A stretch of DNA of 64,000 nt from Vibrio campbellii CAIM 519 = NBRC 15631 = ATCC 25920. GTDB taxonomy: Bacteria > Pseudomonadota > Gammaproteobacteria > Enterobacterales > Vibrionaceae. The stretch lies in assembly GCF_002163755.1 (NCBI RefSeq), contig NZ_CP015864.1, positions 1,550,001 through 1,614,000 on the forward strand. Direction: 5' to 3'. Below are positions 15,970-23,122 of the stretch, one piece after another (within the stretch, counting starts at the first letter, position 1; every line of letters starts with the position of its first letter). The position numbers were made by a program, and so were the translations under genes. The notes beneath the pieces are model-generated. The model had not been told where the DNA came from, ran no database searches, and was given only the letters and a program-made list of their open reading frames with translations.

Positions 15970-17895
15970 TCAAGTTGCTTGTTTCGGATTCGATCGTGTT
16001 TGCAATGACTCTGGTAGGTATCGCTCAAAGATTTGCTGCAAGCGCTCTTTTGTCACCGGTTTGGCAACAAATTCGTTCATCCCTGCATCAAAGCAGCTTT
16101 GTTGATCCTCTTTAATTACATTGGCACTTAAAGCAATGATCGGCACTTGCTGTCCCCACTCGCCCATCTTACGAATGTTTTCAGTGGCAATGAATCCATC
16201 CATGACTGGCATTTGACAGTCCATCAGAATTAAATCGAACTGATGAGTTTGGCATTGTCGAAGTGCATCTTTACCGTGTTCGGCGACATTCACCTGCATG
16301 CCAAGTTTCTCTAACATCATTCGCACGACTTTCTGATTCACCGCAGTGTCTTCAACGACCAGAATCCAAGGCTTGCCCACACCTTTGGTCGTTTGGATAT
16401 GCTCAGCAACAATCGCATTGCTCATCCCATTCGGAAAATCAAACACGTTAGGCGTCTGAGGAGAGATAGACTTATCACAGACGATATTGAGTGGAATGGT
16501 GAATTCAAAGTAGCTGCCTAGACCAGGTTCACTGGTCAGACGGATTTCCCCGCCCATAACTTCAACTAAACTGTTGCAGATAGCTAAGCCCAAACCAGTG
16601 CCGCCGTATTTACGCGTAGTACTGCCATCGGCTTGCTGAAACTTCTCAAATACCGTTTGCTGGTTTTCTTTAGCAATGCCAATGCCTGAGTCCACCACTC
16701 GAAAATGCACGCTGGCAACATCTGTTTTCCGACTCACCTGTGACACCATCAACTTGACGTGTCCACGCTCAGTGAACTTCACTGCGTTACTGAGCAAATT
16801 GCTCAACACTTGTTTGAGTCTGCCCATATCCCCTTTCACCTCTAACGGTAACTGAGGGTCGATATCACAAACCAGTTGTAGACCTTTCTGCTGCGCTTTG
16901 ACGGTATGAAGACGCCCTACCTCGTGAAGTAAATCGAGTAGATTGTAGGTCGTGGCTTCCAGTTCAATCTTACCCGCTTCAATTTTCGAAAAGTCGAGGA
17001 TATCGTCGATGATCACCATTAGCGAGTTTGAAGAGCTATTGATTATGGATACGAAGTCTTTTTGTTGCTCATCGAGTTTGGTATCTCCGAGCAACGAAGC
17101 AATACCAATAATGCCGTTCATTGGTGTGCGAATCTCATGACTCATGGTGGCAAGGAATTCGCTTTTCTTTCGGTTTGCGACTTCAGCTTTATCGCGCGCT
17201 TGTTCAATTTCTAATTGGTGTTCACTGACACGCTCAACACTTCGGTTGTATTTGCGCTCCAACAAACTGACTTCATCAAAGAACCAACGTTTGGGCAATG
17301 TCACTTTGCTTGGTACATGGCCCCCGCTGAAATCGCTTACGGCCCCAGAGAGCAGCTCTAGAGGCTTCACCATCAAGCGAAACGTGACCCACAAAACACC
17401 TAGGATGAGTAAAAAGATCTTGATCGCTTCCGCGATCACCAGAAAAAAGAAGGTTTGCCATAACCCTTGATAGATCGGGGTAAGATCCGATTGAACTGTG
17501 ACTTCAGCAAGATCATAAGTTTTTACTCCCATATCGTATTGCAAGGGCCACTGCCGCTCGATCCGATCTTCCGTTAATGCGCTGCCTAGTTCGAAGATCA
17601 CTTCATCTGGCGTCGCAATTCTTAAATAATCCACCGAGGGTAAACGCATTGCTCCTTCTGCCTGAGTAAGTAATAGCTCTCGATCTTCAACCCACAAACT
17701 GGCCGAAAAACTGGATAAGTAACTGCTTTTCACCTGCTCAAGCTCACTATCCAGACGAGCAAGATCATCGTTGAAATCACGATATAAACTGATGGAAGAG
17801 CTGATTATGGTAAAGATTAAACTCAACACAAAAATCGCCAGCATCAATTGATTTCCGATACTAAATCGGCGCTGAGCTCGCTCTTTTATCTCCAT
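15970..17895 (-). CDS. Hybrid sensor histidine kinase with receiver domain
   Basis: A 641-residue membrane kinase. Residues 1-180 carry two membrane segments around a periplasmic domain of about 120 residues. A HAMP-like linker (MVKPLELLSGAVSDF), a coiled coil, the HisKA motif FLATMSHEIRTPMNGIIG, and a HATPase with NLLSNAVKFT, DSGIGI and GGTGLGLAI follow. A C-terminal receiver has its phospho-Asp in LILMDCQMPVMDG. There is no Hpt domain, so the phosphorelay must pass to a separate Hpt protein. The ATG at 17895 has AAGGGAG upstream; an open frame reaches to 17985 but would overlap the divergent gene. The divergent solute-binding protein suggests a shared sensing role. Confidence 0.92.
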   Translation of the reverse strand: MEIKERAQRRFSIGNQLMLAIFVLSLIFTIISSSISLYRDFNDDLARLDSELEQVKSSYLSSFSASLWVEDRELLLTQAEGAMRLPSVDYLRIATPDEVIFELGSALTEDRIERQWPLQYDMGVKTYDLAEVTVQSDLTPIYQGLWQTFFFLVIAEAIKIFLLILGVLWVTFRLMVKPLELLSGAVSDFSGGHVPSKVTLPKRWFFDEVSLLERKYNRSVERVSEHQLEIEQARDKAEVANRKKSEFLATMSHEIRTPMNGIIGIASLLGDTKLDEQQKDFVSIINSSSNSLMVIIDDILDFSKIEAGKIELEATTYNLLDLLHEVGRLHTVKAQQKGLQLVCDIDPQLPLEVKGDMGRLKQVLSNLLSNAVKFTERGHVKLMVSQVSRKTDVASVHFRVVDSGIGIAKENQQTVFEKFQQADGSTTRKYGGTGLGLAICNSLVEVMGGEIRLTSEPGLGSYFEFTIPLNIVCDKSISPQTPNVFDFPNGMSNAIVAEHIQTTKGVGKPWILVVEDTAVNQKVVRMMLEKLGMQVNVAEHGKDALRQCQTHQFDLILMDCQMPVMDGFIATENIRKMGEWGQQVPIIALSANVIKEDQQSCFDAGMNEFVAKPVTKERLQQIFERYLPESLQTRSNPKQAT

Positions 17896-17963
17896 ATGAA
17901 ATCGCTCCCTTAAACTTGCGCTAATATAAATATAGTCAGGTCGCGACAATAATCGAGGATAGG

Positions 17964-18719
17964 ATGAAAGGACTGTTACGAACATTAGGCTTTAGTTTTA
18001 TAGCCTTAAGCTCTTACGCTATGACAAGTGAAGTGAATTATTACGTGATAGCTGATCAAGCCAGACCATTTCAAATTGAGCAGCAAGGTGAACAGCATTC
18101 AGGAATTGTGACAGACATTGTTAGTGCTATCTTTGCCGAATCCGATTATGAAGTGAAATACCACACCTACCCATTCAAGCGCATGATTTCGGTACTCGAA
18201 GCGGGGGGAGAAGAAAATTGGGTCACTTACGGCAGTCCAAAGTGGGGGAAGGTTCAATCGGAAAATCTCTCAGAACAACCTATTTACACTGTAAAACACG
18301 TATTAGTATCGAGCAGTAAAGCACCATTCAAATTCAGCGATATGCAGCACATGCAAGGTCGTTCAATTGTGCTTCTGCTTGGCTTTGATTACCCGAATCT
18401 CAGCCCTTTCTTTGAAAACGGTACCGTCAATGAAATGCGCGTCAAAGATTACGAGGCCGCCTATCGCGTTTTACAACGAACCCCTGGCGATACCGCGTTT
18501 GTCGAAATGGAATCGCGCGTGGTGTACAACATCCATCATTTAGGACTGCCGATGGGCGACTTCCAGATTCAATCTTTCAGCGCAGTGATACCAGACTACG
18601 CCATCTATCTCGCTTTCTCCCCTAAGATGAACCCCAAAGTGCAGAGCTTTATCAATAAACGTCTAGCAGAACTAAAAAGTTCCGGGAAACTTGACGACAT
18701 CATCAAAAAATATATCTAG
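17964..18719 (+). CDS. Periplasmic solute-binding protein, family 3-like
   Basis: A 251-residue exported protein with a signal peptide (MKGLLRTLGFSFIALSSYA). The mature part reads as a type II periplasmic binding fold (SBP_bac_3-like): YYVIADQARPFQIEQQGEQ, GIVTDIVSAIFAESDYEVKY, FKRMISVLEAGGEENWVTYG, and a C-terminal FINKRLAELKSSGKLDDIIKKY. There is no permease or ATPase gene nearby. It lies 68 bases from the start of a divergent hybrid kinase, which resembles kinase/binding-protein pairs in which the binding protein presents a ligand to the sensor. A perfect parS2 site lies inside the coding sequence (18283-18295). Confidence 0.85.
   Translation: MKGLLRTLGFSFIALSSYAMTSEVNYYVIADQARPFQIEQQGEQHSGIVTDIVSAIFAESDYEVKYHTYPFKRMISVLEAGGEENWVTYGSPKWGKVQSENLSEQPIYTVKHVLVSSSKAPFKFSDMQHMQGRSIVLLLGFDYPNLSPFFENGTVNEMRVKDYEAAYRVLQRTPGDTAFVEMESRVVYNIHHLGLPMGDFQIQSFSAVIPDYAIYLAFSPKMNPKVQSFINKRLAELKSSGKLDDIIKKYI
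18283..18295. other. parS2 site inside a coding sequence
   Basis: TTTACACTGTAAA, perfect to the chromosome II parS consensus, embedded in the solute-binding protein gene. Confidence 0.86.
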
Positions 18720-18747
18720 CTAGCCGCTCACGCCCAATCTGTAACAA

Positions 18748-18784
18748 AAACCGCCAGCTTCGATTAGCTGGCGGTTTGATTTTT
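18748..18784. terminator. Terminator between the solute-binding protein gene and ribA fusion
   Basis: AAACCGCCAGCT pairs with AGCTGGCGGTTT over a six-base loop, followed by GATTTTTAT. It can serve both converging genes. Confidence 0.9.
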
Positions 18785-18799
18785 ATATCGTCTCTATGA

Positions 18800-19858
18800 T
18801 TAATCTTGTTCGACAAATTTGGGGTCAAACATATGGCCAAGCTTATTGGCTTTGGTTTGAAGGTAGTGTTGATTATGGGGATTATTGCCTTCTTGTAGTG
18901 GTACCCGCTCAACCACATTGATGTCCACCTTCTTCAGCGCTGCAAGCTTACGTGGATTGTTGGTCATCAAACGTACTTTATCGATTCCAAGGTGCTCCAG
19001 CATCCCCTTACAAAACGCGTAATCACGCATATCAGCAGCAAAGCCCAGGCGCTCATTGGCTTCAACAGTGTCGGCACCTTCATCTTGAAGATGATACGCA
19101 CGAATCTTGTTGATTAAGCCGATTCCCCTTCCCTCTTGGCGTAAATAGAGCAGCACGCCACAGCCTTCTTCGACAATATTTTGCAATGCACGATTGAGCT
19201 GGAATCCACAATCACAACGCGTACTGAACAGTGCATCGCCGGTTAAACACTCTGAGTGCAAACGAATCAGCGGATCCTTACTTCTGGCTGGGTCACCATA
19301 CACTAACGCTAGGTGTTCTTTTCCTGTCGCGTTCTCGATAAAACCATGCATGATAAACGTGCCCCATTGGGTAGGCAGTTTGGCTTTATCGACAAAGCGC
19401 ACCAAGTTATATGGCTTCACATGCTTTAGCTCTGCACGTACGTTCATCAAAATCTCTCCTAAATGGTTTTCTCCAGAACCGTCCCCCCCATCGCCCCAGA
19501 ATGCATCTTTGTGCGAATGTTCGGTAAGCCACGCGTTGCCGGTCTGCATCAACTGTTTCGCAAGCTGAGGGTTTTGCAAAAACTTCTCACGAACGACAAA
19601 CGCCATCACGGAGAGTTTGTCGTCATCCCAATTATCTCTTACTAGGTGCTGATATTTGCGGCTTAAAGAAAAGGCTTCATCGGGGCTTTTGGCTAAGAGG
19701 ATTTTGTTTTGCAGTTTGGGGTCACTGAATTTTTGAGCTTGATAGTAGTGTTCGCTAGTGGGCCAAGATTGGGTAGAGACTTTGATGGGAGCTTGGCAAA
19801 AATTGGAGAGGAAGCCGTGGGATTCATCGGGTTCATAGAAAAGGATCTGATCAACCAT
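18800..19858 (-). CDS. ribA: NADAR (YbiA/COG3236) N-glycosidase fused to GTP cyclohydrolase II
   Basis: A 352-residue two-domain protein. Residues 1 to about 150 are a NADAR/YbiA domain (GFLSNF, WPTSEHYYQAQKF, DAFWGDGG-GSGENHLGEILM). The known role of such domains beside RibA is hydrolysis of the N-glycosidic bond of reactive riboflavin precursors. Residues about 155-352 are GTP cyclohydrolase II, with the zinc-binding CLTGDALFSTRCDCG, the catalytic RQEGRGIGLINKIRAY and NPRKLAAL. GTP cyclohydrolase II makes the first intermediate of riboflavin from GTP. Such fusions have been described in Vibrio. No other rib gene is adjacent and no FMN riboswitch is visible upstream. Confidence 0.95.
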   Translation of the reverse strand: MVDQILFYEPDESHGFLSNFCQAPIKVSTQSWPTSEHYYQAQKFSDPKLQNKILLAKSPDEAFSLSRKYQHLVRDNWDDDKLSVMAFVVREKFLQNPQLAKQLMQTGNAWLTEHSHKDAFWGDGGDGSGENHLGEILMNVRAELKHVKPYNLVRFVDKAKLPTQWGTFIMHGFIENATGKEHLALVYGDPARSKDPLIRLHSECLTGDALFSTRCDCGFQLNRALQNIVEEGCGVLLYLRQEGRGIGLINKIRAYHLQDEGADTVEANERLGFAADMRDYAFCKGMLEHLGIDKVRLMTNNPRKLAALKKVDINVVERVPLQEGNNPHNQHYLQTKANKLGHMFDPKFVEQD

Positions 19859-20022
19859 AATCGTACTCCTGACGTTGCTACCGAATAGTCAACAAAAAGC
19901 ATATCGCTATTGATATAATATTTAGTAACGTAGGATAAGAAAGTCAAACAATGGGTTATAAAACAAAAAATGAAAAGGGCAGCCTTATGACTACCCCGTG
20001 TTTTTATTCCGCAGTGTTAGAA

Positions 20023-20220
20023 TTAGTGAATTAAGCCAAGTTCCCTTGCCTCTTCGATGCTCAAGCCGCTTTCACGGATTTCACGAAGTGCTTCAATACG
20101 ACGTCTTGCTTCGGCAGATTTCACGATTTTCTCTGGTCTCACAACGGTTTCTTCTTCTGGGAGTTCCCATTTGTGAGCGATGTTGCTCATCTCTTCATGG
20201 TCGATAGAATTAATGGACAT
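20023..20220 (-). CDS. Small hypothetical helical protein
   Basis: A 65-residue, highly charged protein without membrane segments. An N-terminal acidic region (SIDHEEMSNIAHKWELPEEE) is followed by a basic helix EARRRIEALREIRESGLS and a short helix EEARELGLIH. I do not recognise a named domain. The ATG at 20220 is preceded by GGAGGAAAT, a near-perfect ribosome binding site, which decides this start over the upstream one at 20235. It stands alone between ribA and the Fur-regulated ABC genes. Confidence 0.68.
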   Translation of the reverse strand: MSINSIDHEEMSNIAHKWELPEEETVVRPEKIVKSAEARRRIEALREIRESGLSIEEARELGLIH

Positions 20221-20538
20221 ATTTCCTCCGAACACACCATGTTTTCGATGGGTAATCTATAGCAAACACCCAATGCAGAGGTAAGAAAAACGGTAGGGAA
20301 ATGTGACCCCTTTCGACCTTTCATCAACTCGTAAATAGATCCATCATTTAGTCTTTGCAAACCCGCTTTTTAGCGTTTAGATTTGAAAAATTCCCCCTAC
20401 GAAAAGTGAGCTGATCCAGCTCTCATTTTTCCCCCACAAATTCACACTTCCATAACGGAAAAATTCTTTTTATTACACTCAAATTTCGAGTCACTTCACT
20501 GATCAGACGGTTTTATCTTTCGCAAATCTCACGCACCT

Positions 20539-20557
20539 GATAATGATAATAATTATC
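20539..20557. promoter_or_regulatory. Fur box upstream of the ABC ATPase pair
   Basis: GATAATGATAATAATTATC matches 18 of 19 positions of the Fur consensus (GATAATGATAATCATTATC). It ends 23 bases before the start codon of the first ATPase gene, a position that would block transcription under iron-replete conditions. Confidence 0.88.
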
Positions 20558-20580
20558 TTTTGTATTGGTAAAGTTTAATT

Positions 20581-21435
20581 ATGAGTGAACTAAACCTGAA
20601 TCAGGCATTCCACTCTGATCCCGTCATTCAGATCAGAAACTTATGCGTGGACTACATCACCGACAACGGTGATTTTAATGCCGTGAAATCGGTAAGCTTC
20701 GATATTGGCAAGGGCGAAATATTTGGTCTGGCGGGTGAATCAGGCTGTGGCAAAAGTACCATAGCTTTCTCTATCAACCGTCTACACAAGCCGCCTGCAT
20801 TTATCTCTGGGGGACAGATTCTGTTTGAAGGCAAGGATATCCTTCGTCTGCCTGACAACGAGCTAAATACGCTGCGCTGGAGCGAGATTGCCATGGTGTT
20901 TCAAAGTGCCATGAACTCGCTAAATCCCGTTCTCACTGTTCAAGAACAGTTTGCCGACGTATTACGCCACCACAAAGGATTAACTAACGAGCAAGCCAAA
21001 GACCGTGCAGAGAAGCTTCTCGACTTAGTCAACATTCCGAGAAATCGTCTGGGCGAATACCCACACCAGTTCTCCGGCGGCATGCGTCAGCGTTTGGTGA
21101 TTGCAATCGCCCTATCCCTCAACCCGAAGCTGATCATCATGGATGAGCCAACCACAGCGCTTGATGTGGTGGTTCAACGCGAAATCTTGCAGCAAATCTA
21201 TCAACTACGTGATGAGTTTGGTTTCTCGGTACTTTTTATTACCCATGATTTAGCGCTCATGAGCCAATTGTGCGACCGCATTGCCATTATGCGCCACGGC
21301 AAGATTGTTGAAGTAAACAGCTCATACGAAATCCGTAATCATCCTCAACACGAATACACCCAAAAACTTTGGGCTTCATTCCCAAATATTCACGATGTAC
21401 ACAAACAGCCACAAACGGAAGGAGCGCCAGTATGA
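20581..21435 (+). CDS. Oligopeptide/nickel-type ABC transporter ATPase, OppD/DppD family
   Basis: A 284-residue ATPase with Walker A GESGCGKST, Q-loop VFQSAMNSLNPVLTV (the MNSLNP piece is typical of the Opp/Dpp family), signature FSGGMRQRLVIAIAL, Walker B LIIMDEPTTALD and switch LFITHDL. A C-terminal stretch, HPQHEYTQKLWASFP, is the oligopeptide-type extension. It is directly behind a near-perfect Fur box and overlaps the next ATPase gene by four bases. No permease or binding-protein gene is in reach, so it must serve components encoded elsewhere. Iron control suggests siderophore or haem-derived peptide uptake, but that is inference. The ribosome binding site is poor. Confidence 0.9.
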   Translation: MSELNLNQAFHSDPVIQIRNLCVDYITDNGDFNAVKSVSFDIGKGEIFGLAGESGCGKSTIAFSINRLHKPPAFISGGQILFEGKDILRLPDNELNTLRWSEIAMVFQSAMNSLNPVLTVQEQFADVLRHHKGLTNEQAKDRAEKLLDLVNIPRNRLGEYPHQFSGGMRQRLVIAIALSLNPKLIIMDEPTTALDVVVQREILQQIYQLRDEFGFSVLFITHDLALMSQLCDRIAIMRHGKIVEVNSSYEIRNHPQHEYTQKLWASFPNIHDVHKQPQTEGAPV

Positions 21436-22364
21436 GTGAACCGATCATCCAAATGAGAAACGTGATCAAGGAATTCAAAGTCGGTGGTGGTTTTGCCAAA
21501 GAAGAAACCTTTCGCGCACTTCAAGGTGTAAGCTTTGATCTTTATGCAGGCAAAACCCTTGCGCTGGTGGGCGAATCAGGCTGCGGCAAAAGCACCTGCG
21601 CGCGATTGATTACCAAGGTGTATCCAGCCAGCGATGGTGAAATTCTTTTCAACGGCAAAAACATTAACGACATTACTGCCCGCGGTGAGATTCAGGACTA
21701 CCGCAGCAAGGTTCAGATGGTGTTTCAAGATCCTTTTGGCTCATTAAATCCAACCCATACTATTCGTCACCATTTAACACGACCGCTTAAGATCCATAAG
21801 CAGGTGAAGAGTGACAAAGAAATCCCAGCCAAACTGCTAGAGCTGCTGGATTTGGTCGAACTGCCAGAGGAAACGCTCAACAAATTCCCTCACGAACTCA
21901 GTGGCGGTCAGCGTCAACGCGTTAATCTAGCGCGCGCTCTGGCGGTAGGTTCACAGCTAATTCTTGCTGATGAACCGACGTCGATGCTGGATGTATCGAT
22001 TCGTTTAGGTGTACTTAATCTGATGCAACGTATGAAGCAAGAGTTAGGAATTGGTTTTCTATACATTACTCATGACCTTGCGACTGCGCATTACATCGCA
22101 GAAGAAACCGCGGTGATGTACAAAGGACAGATCGTGGAATGGGGAGACACTCAAGCGATCTTAAAGAACCCACAGCATCCATACACTAAGTTATTGATCT
22201 CTGCTGTGCCGGATCCTGATCTACCATTTGGCAACCTTGTAGAAAGTGAACCAAACTATTCAGTAGATGCCGATGAGATCCGCAGTCGCAGCAGCGTTGT
22301 GGTCGAAGACTATGATCAAATCGGACCAAATCACTTTGTAAAACAATGGACTGAGGCAGCCTAA
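21432..22364 (+). CDS. Oligopeptide/nickel-type ABC transporter ATPase, OppF/DppF family
   Basis: A 310-residue ATPase, partner of the preceding gene. Walker A GESGCGKST, VFQDPFGSLNPTHTI, signature LSGGQRQRVNLARAL, Walker B LILADEPTSMLD and switch YITHDL are all intact, and the C-terminal HPYTKLLISAVPDPD is the OppF-type extension. The ATG at 21432 overlaps the previous stop codon as ATGA, and GGAGCG precedes it, so the longer open frame back to 21369 is not the true start. OppD and OppF proteins normally act as a heterodimer on two permeases, which are absent here. Confidence 0.91.
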   Translation: MSEPIIQMRNVIKEFKVGGGFAKEETFRALQGVSFDLYAGKTLALVGESGCGKSTCARLITKVYPASDGEILFNGKNINDITARGEIQDYRSKVQMVFQDPFGSLNPTHTIRHHLTRPLKIHKQVKSDKEIPAKLLELLDLVELPEETLNKFPHELSGGQRQRVNLARALAVGSQLILADEPTSMLDVSIRLGVLNLMQRMKQELGIGFLYITHDLATAHYIAEETAVMYKGQIVEWGDTQAILKNPQHPYTKLLISAVPDPDLPFGNLVESEPNYSVDADEIRSRSSVVVEDYDQIGPNHFVKQWTEAA

Positions 22365-22870
22365 TGGATTTGATGACCTGGCAAGATCAATTATCAGATT
22401 GGTATGACAATCGGAAGCATGATCAAGTAGAAAGCTTAGAAGCGATCTTATACCAAGCGCCTGTTGCAGTGTTTGGTCCAGAACTGACAGACGAGCAGAG
22501 TAAAGCGATCGCTTGTTGGCTAGATGGCTGTCTAAGAGTCTTTCAACACGCTAGGCATCAAGACCATCAAAAAGCCTTTCAAATCCTGCAATACACTGGG
22601 GCAAAGCTCGAACAAGCGGCTTGCCAGCCGATGACCGATATTCTTATCAAGGATTGGTGTCTCAAACGTTTGCAGCATTTGACCGTTCTGGCGCTAGAGT
22701 TCTGCAATCAGCAACACGATCAAAATGAGTGGCAGCAGCAGGCGAGCAACTTGATCGAGTCACACGTTGCATTGATGCGATCATTAAATTGGAATGAAAC
22801 TAGGAAGCATGATCAAGGATGCTTGATGGTTCCGAATGAATTTGCCGAATGCACAAGACAGGAATTTTAG
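22364..22870 (+). CDS. Unknown 168-residue protein coupled to the ABC ATPases; carries two RctB-type sites
   Basis: I do not recognise this family. The protein is soluble, rich in Gln, His, Trp and Leu, and mostly helical (KAIACWLDGCLRVFQHARHQ, LKRLQHLTVLALEFCNQQHD). It has several Cys and His residues but no ordered metal motif. Its ATG overlaps the stop of the OppF-like gene (TAATG), so it belongs to the same Fur-controlled unit. Two copies of GGAAGCATGATCAA lie within it, at 22419 and 22809, and each encodes RKHDQ (NRKHDQ and TRKHDQ). This is an unusual case of a replication-initiator site fixed in a coding sequence about 3 kb from ori2. Confidence 0.75.
   Translation: MDLMTWQDQLSDWYDNRKHDQVESLEAILYQAPVAVFGPELTDEQSKAIACWLDGCLRVFQHARHQDHQKAFQILQYTGAKLEQAACQPMTDILIKDWCLKRLQHLTVLALEFCNQQHDQNEWQQQASNLIESHVALMRSLNWNETRKHDQGCLMVPNEFAECTRQEF
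22411..22426 (+). other. RctB-type site (ATGATCA core) in coding sequence
   Basis: TCGGAAGCATGATCAA has the same left arm (GGAAGC) and core (ATGATCA) as the sites right of the iterons at ori2. The core is at 22419-22425. Confidence 0.7.
22801..22817 (+). other. RctB-type site (ATGATCA core) in coding sequence
   Basis: TAGGAAGCATGATCAAGG matches the ori2 control-region sites, core 22809-22815, same orientation as the site 390 bases upstream. Confidence 0.7.
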
Positions 22871-22872
22871 AT

Positions 22873-22906
22873 AAAAAAAAGCGAGTTTCTTGAGGAGAAA
22901 CTCGCG
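22873..22906 (-). terminator. Terminator for the rctB transcript
   Basis: GCGAGTTTCT pairs with AGAAACTCGC over five bases. The run of eight A on the plus strand gives a T-run when read leftward, so it fits leftward transcription from rctB. It also lies just past the stop of the converging gene. Confidence 0.8.
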
Positions 22907-23122
22907 AAGTCTATTCAGAATGAATGTAACAATATGAGCCAATCTATTAATCATCAGAAAGGACAAAAGGTTGTCTATTCGGGATAAATCTTAGTCTGCC
23001 CTCGGAACCGCAATGTCAGTGATTTGTAAGAGTTAGGTCTGATTTCCATCAATGCAATTCATTGTTACATTCTGAACCAATTAGTCATGCTTATTACTCA
23101 AAAAGCATCCGCTTGATTCATA
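22907..23122. other. Short intergenic region downstream of rctB
   Basis: Nothing recognisable besides the 3' end of the rctB transcript; no coding frame with a start and ribosome binding site was found. Confidence 0.5.
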
